Source: Agrobacterium cucumeris (GTDB lineage: Bacteria > Pseudomonadota > Alphaproteobacteria > Rhizobiales > Rhizobiaceae). From it: a stretch of 64,000 bases of DNA. A program made the position numbers and the translations under genes. Under the pieces are notes generated by a model that searched no databases, was not told the DNA's origin, and saw only the letters and a program-made list of their open reading frames with translations. Below, in pieces: positions 9,018 through 18,145 of this stretch; within the stretch, counting starts at the first letter, position 1, and every line of letters starts with the position of its first letter. The stretch lies in the NCBI RefSeq assembly GCF_030036535.1, contig NZ_CP080388.1, positions 1,855,001-1,919,000 of the forward strand, written 5' to 3'.

Positions 9018-10021
9018 TTGCGATCTCCCCGCAGGCGCGCAATGATCTGTTCACCTGCGCCGTAAAGCCCGCGTGGTGCAAAGAGCACGACGGCAATCAG
9101 CAGCAGGCCGACGATGGTGAGCCAATGGAACGGATTGGCGGCCGAAACGACATCTTCGAACCACATGAATGTCACAGTGCCGATCAGCGCACCGTAAAGC
9201 GAACCCGCGCCGCCCAGCACCAGCATGACCAGCGCTTCGGCCGAAAGCGTGAAGCTGAGGCTATCGAGGCCGACGACCTGGGTTGAAATGGCGTTGAGCG
9301 CACCGCCAATGCCGGCGACGACACCCGATATGACGAACATCTTCAAAATCGTACCGTTGACGGAGCCGCCCATGGCCTGAATGCGGATGCTGTCCTGCTT
9401 GACGCCGCGACACAGCATGCCGAAGGGTGAATGGACGATGACCCTGAGAGCGACGAAAACGAGGAGCAGCAGACAGACGCCATAGATATAAGCGGTGCGG
9501 CCGAAAAGATCGAATTCGAAGGTGCCGAATAGGGCATCCGGCGAGACGCCGGCAAGGCCGTCGCTGCCGCCGGTCCAGTTCGACGCCTTGTTGGCCGCCT
9601 CGTGGAACAGATGGATGACGGCGATGGAAAGCACCAGCTGCGGCAGGCCATGGGCGCGCAGCAGAACCGTGCCGGAGAGCAGCCCTGCGACGCCGCCGGC
9701 TGCGGCGCCGATGGCGGTCATGAGCAGCGGATCGGTGATCTCGAAATGGGCGGCGGCAATGCCGGCGGCATAGGCGCCGGCACCAAAGAGCGCCGCATGG
9801 CCAAGCGTTGCGACGCCGCAATAACCCGTGACGAGATCGATCGACAGCACGAGCAGCGCAATGGCGATGATACGGGTCAGAAGCGCCAGATTATCCGGAA
9901 ACAGAAAGTAACCGATGATGGCGGCGGCGATGATGATGAGCGGCCCGGCGACAGCGCGCAGCGGCGAGCGTGTCTTCGGGATCTCTGCCGTTTCAGTTAC
10001 ATCGTTCATAAGCACCGCCAT
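9014..10021 (-). CDS. Branched-chain amino acid-type ABC permease (LivM-like)
   Basis: The 335-residue hydrophobic protein has about nine predicted membrane segments and the LivM-type loop GYCGVATLGHAALFGAGAYA. The ATG at 10019-10021 (MAVLMNDVTE) is one base after the livH-like stop and has GGAAGG upstream. An internal ATG at 10007-10009 is a possible alternative. It forms the inner-membrane channel with the LivH-like protein. Confidence 0.92.
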   Translation of the reverse strand: MAVLMNDVTETAEIPKTRSPLRAVAGPLIIIAAAIIGYFLFPDNLALLTRIIAIALLVLSIDLVTGYCGVATLGHAALFGAGAYAAGIAAAHFEITDPLLMTAIGAAAGGVAGLLSGTVLLRAHGLPQLVLSIAVIHLFHEAANKASNWTGGSDGLAGVSPDALFGTFEFDLFGRTAYIYGVCLLLLVFVALRVIVHSPFGMLCRGVKQDSIRIQAMGGSVNGTILKMFVISGVVAGIGGALNAISTQVVGLDSLSFTLSAEALVMLVLGGAGSLYGALIGTVTFMWFEDVVSAANPFHWLTIVGLLLIAVVLFAPRGLYGAGEQIIARLRGDRK

Positions 10022-10022
10022 C

Positions 10023-10886
10023 TCATTTCGCCCTTCCGAGAAGGCCGCGCGGGAACAAGGTGATAATCACGATGACCGCCAGATAAAAGAAGAATTCGCC
10101 ATATTCGGGCGCAAGATACCGCCCGGTCGTATCGATGGCGCCGAGCAGCAGGCAGGCGATCAGCGCGCCCGGAATGGAGCCCGCGCCGCCGACCGAGACC
10201 ACCACGAGGAAGGTGACCATGTAGCGCAGCGCATAATAGGGTTCGACCGGCAGCAGTTCCGCGCCGATGACGCCGCCCATGGCGGCAAGGCCGACGGCGA
10301 TGGCAAAGCTGACGGCGTAGATGATCTCGGTGCGCACGCCGAGCGCGGCGGCCATCGCGGCATTGTCCACCGCCGCCCGCAGCTTGATACCGAAGGCAGT
10401 CTTTTCGAAGGTGAACCACAGCGCGCCGGCCACGGCAAGACCGCAGGCGATGGCGAAGATGCGGTGAGTGGCGATGGTGCGGAAACCGAGATCGGTGGGG
10501 CCGGCCAATTGTTGCGGCAAGGGAATGGTTTTGAGTGTCGGCCCGAACACAAAATTGGCGATGCCGATGATGCAAAACGTGATGCCGATGGTCATCAGCA
10601 CCTGCGTCAGTTCAGGTGCGCCATAAATCCGCCGGTAAAGGAAACGTTCGAGCGGTATGGCAATAATGATGGTGCCGACGATGGCAACGAGGATCGCCGC
10701 CGCATAACCGAGACCGAGGCCGTGGGCGGCATAAGAGGCGAGGTAACCGCCGATCATGGCGAAAGCGCCATGCGCCAGATTGACCACGCGCATCAGCCCC
10801 ATTGTCACCGATAGACCGATGGAAATGATGAACAGGACCATGCCATAGGCAAGTGCATCGATAAGGATGCTGAAGACCGTTTGCAT
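10023..10886 (-). CDS. Branched-chain amino acid-type ABC permease (LivH-like)
   Basis: The 287-residue permease starts at the ATG at 10884-10886 (MQTVFSILIDALAYGMVLF), preceded by a strong GGGAGGAG site; longer in-frame starts are unlikely. The LivH motif GLMRVVNLAHGAFAMIGGYL is at about residues 33-52. It is the first gene after the binding-protein gene, from which it is separated by 118 bases holding a perfect hairpin. Confidence 0.92.
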   Translation of the reverse strand: MQTVFSILIDALAYGMVLFIISIGLSVTMGLMRVVNLAHGAFAMIGGYLASYAAHGLGLGYAAAILVAIVGTIIIAIPLERFLYRRIYGAPELTQVLMTIGITFCIIGIANFVFGPTLKTIPLPQQLAGPTDLGFRTIATHRIFAIACGLAVAGALWFTFEKTAFGIKLRAAVDNAAMAAALGVRTEIIYAVSFAIAVGLAAMGGVIGAELLPVEPYYALRYMVTFLVVVSVGGAGSIPGALIACLLLGAIDTTGRYLAPEYGEFFFYLAVIVIITLFPRGLLGRAK

Positions 10887-10933
10887 GTTGAAAAAACTCC
10901 TCCCGGTGCTGTAACGCCCGTCCGGGCCGGAAC

Positions 10934-10956
10934 CGAACCGCCATAGGGGCGGTTCG
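10934..10956 (-). terminator. Intercistronic hairpin between binding-protein and livH-like genes
   Basis: CGAACCGCC and GGCGGTTCG form a perfect 9-bp stem with a 5-base loop, without a U-tract. Located just after the binding-protein gene in the operon, it is more likely an mRNA 3'-end stabiliser or partial terminator than a full terminator. Confidence 0.6.
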
Positions 10957-11004
10957 ACCGTTTCAAGAATGCCGCCATTGTCGCGGCGAGGCCTGTGTTG
11001 CCGG

Positions 11005-12177
11005 TTATTTCGCGGCGGCGAGACCCGGATCGCCCTGTTTTTCGAAAGTCTGGACTTCCTTGTTGTAATAGCTGCCGTCATCGGCCTTGGCGACTTCGCG
11101 CAGATAGATGTTCTGCGTGATGTGGCGGCTTTCCGGATCGATGCTGACAGGGCCGCGCGGGCTTGTCCAGGAAAGACCCTTCACCGCCTCGACTGCCTTT
11201 TCCGCATCCTGCTTGCCGCCGGTGGCCTCGATCATCTTGCTGATGACATACATGCCGTCAAACGCGCTGACGGCCGGGAAGGACAGTTCCTTCGGATTGC
11301 CGATCGCCTTGGTGGCGGCTTCCACGAATGTCTTATTCTCCGGTGAATCATGCGAGACGGCGTAATGGAAGGTCGTCTGCATGCCGAGCGCGGCCTCGCC
11401 CAGTGCCGGCAGGTCGGATTCCTGCGTCAGGTCGCCCGGTGCGAAGAGCTTCACGCCTGCGGATTTCAGGCCGTTATCGTTGAAGGCCTTGACGAAGCCG
11501 AGTGTGGTCGGGCCTGACGGCAGGAAGGCGAAAACGCCTTGAGCACCGGAGTCCTTCACGCGCTGCATGATCGGGCTGAAATCATTGGTGGAAAGCGGCA
11601 TGCGGATGGTTTCCACCACCTCGCCGCCGGCGGCGGTAAATGCCGCCTTGAAGGCGTTTTCGGCATCGACGCCCGGGCCGTAATCGCTGACCAGCGAAAT
11701 GACCTTCTTCACACCGCCATCAAATGCCACCTTGGCGATGGGGGTGGAGGTCTGCCAGGTGGTGAACGAGGTACGCACCACATAGGGGCTTTTCGTCACG
11801 ATGGCTGAGGTGGCGGCATTCATGATGACCATCGGCACATTGCCCTGCTTCAGAAGCGGCGTGACGGCCATGGCATCAGGGGTGAAATAGAAGCCGGCGA
11901 GATATTGCACGCGTTCCTTCACCACCAGCTCCTGCGCCAGCGCCTTGGACTGCGCCGGATCGGCCTGCGGCACATCGCGATAAACGACCTCGATCGTGTC
12001 ATCGCCGACCTTGTTGCCGTGCAGCGCAAACCAGGCATCGATGCCGGCCTTGAAGTTCTTGCCCTGCAACGCAAATGGGCCGGAGAACGGACCGACCACG
12101 CCGACCTTGATCGTCTCGGCATAAGCAGCAGAACTGAAGCAGATGGCCGCGATTGCGGCGGTGATCCGTAATTTCAT
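11005..12177 (-). CDS. Periplasmic substrate-binding protein, LivK/amide-binding type
   Basis: The 390-residue product begins with a signal peptide (MKLRITAAIAAICFSSAAYA, cleavage before ETIKVG) and continues as a Peripla_BP_6 fold, GVVGPFSGPFALQGKNFKAG. The ATG at 12175-12177 follows GGGAGGAAATCA; upstream in-frame codons have no signal sequence. It is the first gene of the operon that continues with livH, livM, livG and livF homologues. The ligand is not clear; relatives bind leucine, urea, amides or aromatic carboxylates. Confidence 0.92.
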   Translation of the reverse strand: MKLRITAAIAAICFSSAAYAETIKVGVVGPFSGPFALQGKNFKAGIDAWFALHGNKVGDDTIEVVYRDVPQADPAQSKALAQELVVKERVQYLAGFYFTPDAMAVTPLLKQGNVPMVIMNAATSAIVTKSPYVVRTSFTTWQTSTPIAKVAFDGGVKKVISLVSDYGPGVDAENAFKAAFTAAGGEVVETIRMPLSTNDFSPIMQRVKDSGAQGVFAFLPSGPTTLGFVKAFNDNGLKSAGVKLFAPGDLTQESDLPALGEAALGMQTTFHYAVSHDSPENKTFVEAATKAIGNPKELSFPAVSAFDGMYVISKMIEATGGKQDAEKAVEAVKGLSWTSPRGPVSIDPESRHITQNIYLREVAKADDGSYYNKEVQTFEKQGDPGLAAAK

Positions 12178-12555
12178 TGATTTCCTCCCAATTGATCCGT
12201 GGCTCCCATCCACCGATCCAGGCTGCCAGATTGATGAGTGTGGTGACCAAAGTAAAATGAAATAAGGGGGGTAATAAATAACCTGACGGTTATCAATCCC
12301 GGCTTCATCTGCTTTCGTCTGCAATGGGGTCACACAATAGGCATCGCCGGGCGATTCTCAATATGAGCCCGCCGGCGACCATTCCGAGCGGCCTGTCTGC
12401 AAGCCTCCACGTCCGGATGTCCCGTTATCAAACCGGCTATGACCGGGTGACGGGAGAACATGAATTTCATGCGCGTAAAATGATATGCCTTAACCAGTTC
12501 TAAGGGGATTGTTCGTAGTCTCGCGAAGCATATTTTGAAATTTATTTGGTGTCTG
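12178..12555. other. Intergenic region between divergent units (378 bases)
   Basis: It should hold the minus-strand promoter of the branched-chain-type importer and the promoter of the small plus-strand gene at 12556. I saw no convincing promoter boxes, RNA gene or repeat here. Confidence 0.5.
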
Positions 12556-12933
12556 ATGGGCGAATATCAAAATAAGGCTGTTGAGCTGATGCGAAATCGC
12601 GTCGGAGAAAGTATACTCAACAACAAGATCGAGCGCCGCGAGGCGTTTCTGCGTAAGGCGCTGGCTCTGTATCACGTCATGGGTGGTACGGCGGAGGGGG
12701 GTCAGGCGGCAACGAAGGATGTTGCAACCTTGCCGGTGCCGCCTGTCGATGTGGCGGTCGGCGATGTCATGTACAAGCTCGCCGCAATCGGCCATGTCGC
12801 CGATATCGATATCATTCAGGCTGGTTATAACAAGCTCGACGCCGCGAACCTGCATATCCTCAGCAAAGGCAAGAAGCTGTTGCAGAAACAGCGGGAAAAC
12901 AAGCTTGCCGCCACCACCACGCCGGCAAAATAA
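12556..12933 (+). CDS. Small conserved-looking protein of unknown function
   Basis: The 125-residue protein begins MGEYQNKAVELMRNRVGES from an ATG; an in-frame TTG at 12535 would add seven residues with no better ribosome site. It is helix-rich and charged, with no signal peptide or membrane segment, and ends in a lysine-rich tail. Codon use looks like the neighbouring genes, which favours a real gene. The flanking genes are both on the opposite strand, so it is monocistronic. I do not recognise a family. Confidence 0.6.
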   Translation: MGEYQNKAVELMRNRVGESILNNKIERREAFLRKALALYHVMGGTAEGGQAATKDVATLPVPPVDVAVGDVMYKLAAIGHVADIDIIQAGYNKLDAANLHILSKGKKLLQKQRENKLAATTTPAK

Positions 12934-12973
12934 GCCGCCCATTCAGGGCGGCCCAGTGGGGGCGGCTATGATA

Positions 12974-14707
12974 TCAGGCCACTTCCCCGACCAGAATCTC
13001 CTGCCAGGCATCATAGGCCGATAGAACCGTTTCCATCTGCGCGGTATGGCCGGTGATGAAATCATTGCCGTAGATGGTTTCATCGGGATATTCGGTGATC
13101 AGCGTCATCGGTACGGTGTGGCGGTCGTCGATGGACGACAGACAGGGGAAGCCGTTGATGATGCGGAAACCGGTTTCGCCAGCGTGGATTTCATAAAGCG
13201 CGATCTGGCGATTATTGTAGTCCAGAAGTCCCGGAATGGCGCCAAGATGGCGGGTCACCCGGTCGAGCAGGGCTTCGGCTTGGTTTTCCCAGTCCGCATG
13301 GTGGCGGATGATGAGGAAGAACCCTTTCGGCAGCGTCCACATGGCGAAATTGCGCGGCACATAACCGGATAGAGGCCGGGTCCACTCGTGAGAGGGATAA
13401 CCGTGCAGGTTCACATGCAGGCTCGCGCCACTCATCTCCTGCGCCTTGAAACGGATTTCCTTCTCGTTGAGATGCGCGCCCGAATTTTCCGGGGTGCGAT
13501 ATTCGAGGTCATCACCAAGAGCGGTGTAGCGCGCGGCATGGTGCATGTGGCGCGGATTGTCGACGCGAAGCCGCTGGTGCAGGGCGTAGCCGTCGGGATT
13601 TTCCAGTGGCGAGATGGTGAAATGCGCGCCCTTACGCTCCGCGAGTTTACGGGCGGCGCGGATGGCGCCGACGATGCCTGTGGTCTCGTTGGGGTGCTGG
13701 CCGCCACTCACCATCACGGCGGCATCGCTGCCGGCCACGTAGCGGGCGGAGAGGACGCGGCCGGAGCGCGAGCGGGCCTCGAAGGTCTCGCCCCCGATAT
13801 CCGCCAGCAGTGCCGCCAGCTGGCCTGCCGCAACCGGTTCCCGTGCCTCATCGATCGGCTGATTGTCGCCATCAAGGAAGGTGGTGCTGAGCTTGCGGGT
13901 CTCGATGCGCAGCGAGACTTCGCCTGCGCTCTTGACGATTTCCGGCACGATCTGGCCGGGTTTCAGGCCCCGGTCACCCAGCGGCCGGCCGGATTTCTTC
14001 TGGAAGAACTCCAGGAGCGAGAAATAGAAATCCTCGTGCAGCGCTTCACGCAGGCTGACGACCTCATCGCCGACGGAGAGGGTCAAATCTTCGGCCGGGT
14101 GCGCGACGCGGATGTTCAGTTCTTCGAAATAGGGCTCCTCATCGCCCCAGCCGTGGTTGGCGACGGCATGGATAGCCGCTTCGAAAAGCCGCTCGTAATC
14201 CGTCTCCAGCCGCTCGCCCGCAACATCGCCGGCAGGCCGGAACCAGCCGGTTGGCGAGACATTGGTTTCGCCGACCATATCGGTATGAACCCGGTTTGGG
14301 GCCAAAACCTTCAGGGTTTCCTGCTTGCCATTGCGACTCAGCGTAACGTCATAATGGAAGGCGTCGTCGTCGCGGGCGATGAAATCGATCTTCGCATCGC
14401 CCACCAGAGCCGCCAGCGGATAGGCCTCCAGCCGGAAACGGTTGGCGGGGGCGTTGGCGTGCACGGGGTAACGCACCTCGATGATGTCGACGCCATCCAG
14501 ATTGATCTCTTCCAGAAAGGTGAAGAGAAGCGGTTTATAGGCGCTGCGAATGCGGGCGCTGACGCCCTTTTTCTTCAGCCTCTCTTCGGCCTCGCGGCGG
14601 CTTTTGGCGTCATCAAAGGTCCATGCCTCGAAGGACTGGCCGGGTGTCGCGCGGCTGACGAGGATATCCAGAGTGCGTTCGAAAGTCTGGTCGAAAATCT
14701 GGCTCAT
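12974..14707 (-). CDS. M14-like zinc carboxypeptidase
   Basis: The 577-residue protein has a C-terminal M14-type domain from about residue 315: the HxxE zinc motif in GGQHPNETTG (H338, E341) and NLHGYPSHEW (H435/H440) are candidate metal ligands, with ITEYPDE as a possible site of the catalytic glutamate. The first 310 residues are a separate region I do not recognise. No signal peptide is visible, so it probably acts in the cytoplasm on imported peptides or amidated compounds. The ATG at 14705-14707 gives MSQIFDQTFE; the longer frame runs into the permease gene. It is the last gene of the peptide-type importer operon, six bases after the permease gene. Confidence 0.8.
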   Translation of the reverse strand: MSQIFDQTFERTLDILVSRATPGQSFEAWTFDDAKSRREAEERLKKKGVSARIRSAYKPLLFTFLEEINLDGVDIIEVRYPVHANAPANRFRLEAYPLAALVGDAKIDFIARDDDAFHYDVTLSRNGKQETLKVLAPNRVHTDMVGETNVSPTGWFRPAGDVAGERLETDYERLFEAAIHAVANHGWGDEEPYFEELNIRVAHPAEDLTLSVGDEVVSLREALHEDFYFSLLEFFQKKSGRPLGDRGLKPGQIVPEIVKSAGEVSLRIETRKLSTTFLDGDNQPIDEAREPVAAGQLAALLADIGGETFEARSRSGRVLSARYVAGSDAAVMVSGGQHPNETTGIVGAIRAARKLAERKGAHFTISPLENPDGYALHQRLRVDNPRHMHHAARYTALGDDLEYRTPENSGAHLNEKEIRFKAQEMSGASLHVNLHGYPSHEWTRPLSGYVPRNFAMWTLPKGFFLIIRHHADWENQAEALLDRVTRHLGAIPGLLDYNNRQIALYEIHAGETGFRIINGFPCLSSIDDRHTVPMTLITEYPDETIYGNDFITGHTAQMETVLSAYDAWQEILVGEVA

Positions 14708-14712
14708 CTGGG

Positions 14713-15561
14713 TTACCTCGAGGTTCTGCCTGTTGGGTCGAGGCTGTCGCGCAGCCAGTCGCCGAGAAGGTTGAGGCCAAGCACTGTCAGCAAGATGGCA
14801 AGGCCGGGGAAAACGCTGACCCACCATGCGGTCTGCAGATAGGTGCGGCCATCCGCCAGCATGCCGCCCCAGCTCGGTATGGTCGGATCAACGCCGAGGC
14901 CGAGGAAGGTGAGGCTGCTTTCCAGCAGGATGTTGTTGGCGACATTCAGCGTCATCAGCACGATGACCGGCCCGATGAGGTTCGGCAGCAGGTGCTGGAG
15001 AATGATGCGCCAGTCCTTCACGCCGATGGCGCGGGCGGAAAGGATGAATTCCCGCTCCCGAAGCGTCAGCACCGAGCCGCGCACGAGGCGGGCATATTGC
15101 ACCCATTGCGATATGATCAGCAGGATGATGGTGTTGGTGAGGCTGCCGCCGACAATGGCGATGAAGGTGATGGCCAAGAGAATGAAGGGCATGGCGAGCT
15201 GGATATCGGCAAAGCGCATGACCAGCATGTCCCAGAAGCCGCGATAATAACCGGCGACCAGACCGACCGCGACGCCGAAGATGACCGCGCCGATAACAGA
15301 GGTGAAACCGACCAGCAGGGAGATCTTGCCGCCGGCGACGACACGGGCGAGCACGTCACGACCCAGCGGATCGGTGCCGAGTGGATGGGCGGCATTGGCG
15401 AAGGGCTTGGCAAGGCGGGCCATCAGGTCGATCTTGTCCGCACCGCCCGGAAACAGCACGTCGGAAAAGACGACGGCAAGGCAGATGACTGTCGTGAGGA
15501 ACGCGCCGAGGACGAATTCGAGATTGGTGAAGCGCGCGAGACGCGAGGTTTTGGCAGCCAT
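14713..15561 (-). CDS. Dipeptide/oligopeptide-type ABC permease (DppC-like)
   Basis: The 282-residue protein has an N-terminal membrane segment (OppC_N), then HPLGTDPLGRDVLARV and about five more segments with the EAA-type loop EFILSARAIGVKDWRI. The ATG at 15559-15561 is preferred over the GTG two codons upstream; GGAG lies about 11 bases before the ATG. It pairs with the DppB-like permease encoded immediately upstream. Confidence 0.93.
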   Translation of the reverse strand: MAAKTSRLARFTNLEFVLGAFLTTVICLAVVFSDVLFPGGADKIDLMARLAKPFANAAHPLGTDPLGRDVLARVVAGGKISLLVGFTSVIGAVIFGVAVGLVAGYYRGFWDMLVMRFADIQLAMPFILLAITFIAIVGGSLTNTIILLIISQWVQYARLVRGSVLTLREREFILSARAIGVKDWRIILQHLLPNLIGPVIVLMTLNVANNILLESSLTFLGLGVDPTIPSWGGMLADGRTYLQTAWWVSVFPGLAILLTVLGLNLLGDWLRDSLDPTGRTSR

Positions 15562-15567
15562 CGTCAC

Positions 15568-16491
15568 TTACTCCGTGCGGATGCGCGGATCGACAAGCCC
15601 GTAGGCGATATCGACCAGAAGGTTGATGCCGACGATCATCAGCGACAGCACGGTGATGACGGCCTGAAGCACGGGATAATCACGCGCGCCGACCGCGTCG
15701 AAAGCCAGCGTGCCGAGGCCCGGCCAGTTGAAGACACGCTCGATAACGACGATGCCGCCGAGCAACCCGCCAAATTGCAGGCCGAAATAGGTGATGAGCG
15801 GAATGGCGCAGTTGCGCAGCGCGTGTTTGTAGAGAACCTTGCTTTCGCTGAGGCCCTTGGCGCGCGCCACCATGACATATTGCGAGCGCAGCGTATCGAG
15901 CATGGCGGTGCGCACGAGGCGCACATTGGTTGCCGTCAGGATCACACCCATCGTCACTGATGGCATGATGTAGCTGGCAAAACCGCCCATGCCGCTGGGC
16001 GGCAGCCAGCCGAGCGTGATGGAGAACAGCAGCACCAGCATCGTCGCCAGCCAGAAATTCGGGAAGGACAGGCCGATGAGCGAGAAGATGCGGATCACCT
16101 GATCGGCCGTCTTGCCGCGCGATGTCGCCGCCTTGATGCCGAGCGGGATGGAGAGCGCGATCGACACCGCCATGGAAATGAAGGCGAGCAGCAGCGTGGC
16201 GGGCAGGGCATCGGCGATGAGGCGCGAGACCGGCGTGCTGCCGGTGAAGCTGCGGCCGAAATCGAGTGTCACGAGGCCCTTGAGGAAACTGAAATATTGC
16301 ACGAAGAACGGCCGGTCGGTGCCCAGCGCCGCGCGAATGCGCGCCAGATCGTCTTCCGTCATGCTGCCGCCGCCCTGGAACATGGTGACAGCCGGATCGC
16401 CGGTGAGGCGAATGGCGAAGGAAACGAGAAGGGTGATGGCGATGACGACAAAAATCGCCTGCAGCAATCGCTTGATGAGGAAACCGGCCAC
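15568..16491 (-). CDS. Dipeptide/oligopeptide-type ABC permease (DppB-like)
   Basis: The 307-residue permease begins at a GTG (AAGG nine bases upstream), giving MAGFLIKRLLQAIFVV. It has six membrane segments and the family motifs GDPAVTM and YVMVARAKGLSESKVLYKHA. It forms the channel with the DppC-like subunit. A strong hairpin separates it from the upstream binding-protein gene. Confidence 0.93.
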   Translation of the reverse strand: MAGFLIKRLLQAIFVVIAITLLVSFAIRLTGDPAVTMFQGGGSMTEDDLARIRAALGTDRPFFVQYFSFLKGLVTLDFGRSFTGSTPVSRLIADALPATLLLAFISMAVSIALSIPLGIKAATSRGKTADQVIRIFSLIGLSFPNFWLATMLVLLFSITLGWLPPSGMGGFASYIMPSVTMGVILTATNVRLVRTAMLDTLRSQYVMVARAKGLSESKVLYKHALRNCAIPLITYFGLQFGGLLGGIVVIERVFNWPGLGTLAFDAVGARDYPVLQAVITVLSLMIVGINLLVDIAYGLVDPRIRTE

Positions 16492-16517
16492 GTTTTTTAC
16501 CTTGAAGAGAGACCCGG

Positions 16518-16543
16518 CCTTGCCCGCATTGCGGCGGGCAAGG
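16518..16543 (-). terminator. Intercistronic hairpin after peptide-binding-protein gene
   Basis: CCTTGCCCGC and GCGGGCAAGG form a perfect 10-bp stem with a 6-base loop, 25 bases past the binding-protein stop. There is no U-run, so partial termination or 3' protection of the binding-protein mRNA is more likely than full termination. Confidence 0.65.
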
Positions 16544-16568
16544 TGTGTTGATCAGAAAACCAGCCTGA

Positions 16569-18104
16569 TTATTCGACGGTGACGTCGGTCAGCTTAAGGC
16601 GGTTATCCGGCGGTGCAACGAAACCCTTGACCCGCTTGTTGATGCCGTAAATGGCGTTGGTGTTGTACAGCGGGATTTCCAGCGCGCGTTCGGCGGTATA
16701 GCTGCCGATTTCCTTGAGGATCTTTTCGCGCTCGGCACGGTCGGTCAGCGGACGCTGGGATTCAAGCAGCTTGTCCAGCTTTTCGTCCTTGTCGTAAGGG
16801 TTCCACTTTTCACCCGAGTGATACATGGAATAGGCCGTGTTGTCGTAATCGAAGGTCCAGCCGCCCCATTTCTGCTGGAACATCGCGCCGGTCTTGCCCT
16901 GCGGGATGATGTCGTTCAGCAGAACGTTGGTTTCGTAAGGCTTGATGGTGGCGGTGATGCCGACCATGGAGAGGTAGCTGGAAATAACCTGCGCCACCTC
17001 GTTCATCGTCGCGTCATTGCCGCGGATATCGATCTGCAGCGCCGCGCCTGCCTTGACACCGGCTTCCGCGAGCAGCTTTTTCGCGCCTTCCGGATCGTAA
17101 GGCAGCGGCTTCAGTTCCGGGTCGTAACCGAAGGACAGCGCGCTCTGGAAGCTTGCGATTTCCGATGCCTGACCGGCGAGGATAGACTTGACGATGGTGC
17201 CGCGATCGACGGCCATGATGATCGCCTTGCGCACCTTCGGATCGGCGGTAATGCCGTCACGGGTGTTGAAACGCAGCGCATCGACGGTCGGGCCGGGAAC
17301 GCTGACGATCTCAAGCTTGGAATCGCCTTCGATGACCGGGATCATGCCGATCGGGATGGTGGGCGGAATGACGAGATCGACGCGGCCGGCCTGCAATTCG
17401 GCGACGGCGGTCGCCGGCTCGGCGATGAAGCGATATTCAAGCTCGGAAAGTTTTGGCGCGCCGCCCCAGTAATCGGGGTTGGCTTCCAGCTTGATATTGG
17501 TCTTCGGCGCGTAGGAAACGAATTTGAATGCACCGGTGCCGACTGGGTTGAGGTTGAAATTGTCCTCGCCCTTTTCCTTGATGTAGGCAGGCGGAACGAT
17601 CATGCCGCCATAACCGGCAAGCTTGGTGAGCAGGACGGGATCCGGCGCCTTCAGCTTCATGTCGACGGTGTAATCGTCGATGACATCGACGCTTTCGATG
17701 GCAACATAGTTGGAGCGCTGCGGGCCCTTGGCACCCTGTTCGCCGAGAAGGCGCTCGAAGGTGAACTTGACGGCGGCGGCGTTGAAGGGTTCGCCATTGT
17801 GGAACTTGACGTTCTGGCGCAGCTTGAAGCGGATGCGCTTGCCCTCATCCAGCTCTTCCCAGGATTCGGCAAGGCCGGGCACAACCTTCAGGTCCGGGCC
17901 GCGATAGGTGAGGCCATCGAAGATGTTGGTGGCGACGGCAGCCCACTGTACGAGGAAGGTGTCGATCGGATCCCAGCTGCCCGGGTCCTGCGGGCTGGAA
18001 ATGGTCATCTTGCCGGCGGCAAGAGCCGGTGCGGCGGTGAAGGCCGTGGCGGCCATGGCAAGCGCGACGAACGTTGTCGTCATCCCCTTCTTTATCATTG
18101 TCAT
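16569..18104 (-). CDS. Periplasmic peptide/opine-type substrate-binding protein (SBP_bac_5)
   Basis: The 511-residue protein has a signal peptide (residues 1 to about 29, ending APALA-AGK), then the family-5 solute-binding pattern (QDPGSWDPIDTFLVQWAAV; LAESWEELDEGKRIRFKLR). Its length is normal for DppA/OppA relatives. It delivers ligand to the DppB/DppC-like permeases encoded downstream. Rhizobial members bind peptides, opines, glutathione or sugars, so the ligand is open; the M14-like peptidase at the operon end favours peptides or amide conjugates. Confidence 0.93.
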   Translation of the reverse strand: MTMIKKGMTTTFVALAMAATAFTAAPALAAGKMTISSPQDPGSWDPIDTFLVQWAAVATNIFDGLTYRGPDLKVVPGLAESWEELDEGKRIRFKLRQNVKFHNGEPFNAAAVKFTFERLLGEQGAKGPQRSNYVAIESVDVIDDYTVDMKLKAPDPVLLTKLAGYGGMIVPPAYIKEKGEDNFNLNPVGTGAFKFVSYAPKTNIKLEANPDYWGGAPKLSELEYRFIAEPATAVAELQAGRVDLVIPPTIPIGMIPVIEGDSKLEIVSVPGPTVDALRFNTRDGITADPKVRKAIIMAVDRGTIVKSILAGQASEIASFQSALSFGYDPELKPLPYDPEGAKKLLAEAGVKAGAALQIDIRGNDATMNEVAQVISSYLSMVGITATIKPYETNVLLNDIIPQGKTGAMFQQKWGGWTFDYDNTAYSMYHSGEKWNPYDKDEKLDKLLESQRPLTDRAEREKILKEIGSYTAERALEIPLYNTNAIYGINKRVKGFVAPPDNRLKLTDVTVE

Positions 18105-18145
18105 CTACCTGTTCCTCTTCAGATGGTTGCGGTTCTGGTTGTTAT

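Noticed and set aside
13388..14842. 484-codon plus-strand open frame opposite the M14-like peptidase
   Set aside because: The minus-strand frame has zinc-peptidase motifs and a sensible operon position; the plus-strand product is Ala/Arg/Gly-rich without motifs.
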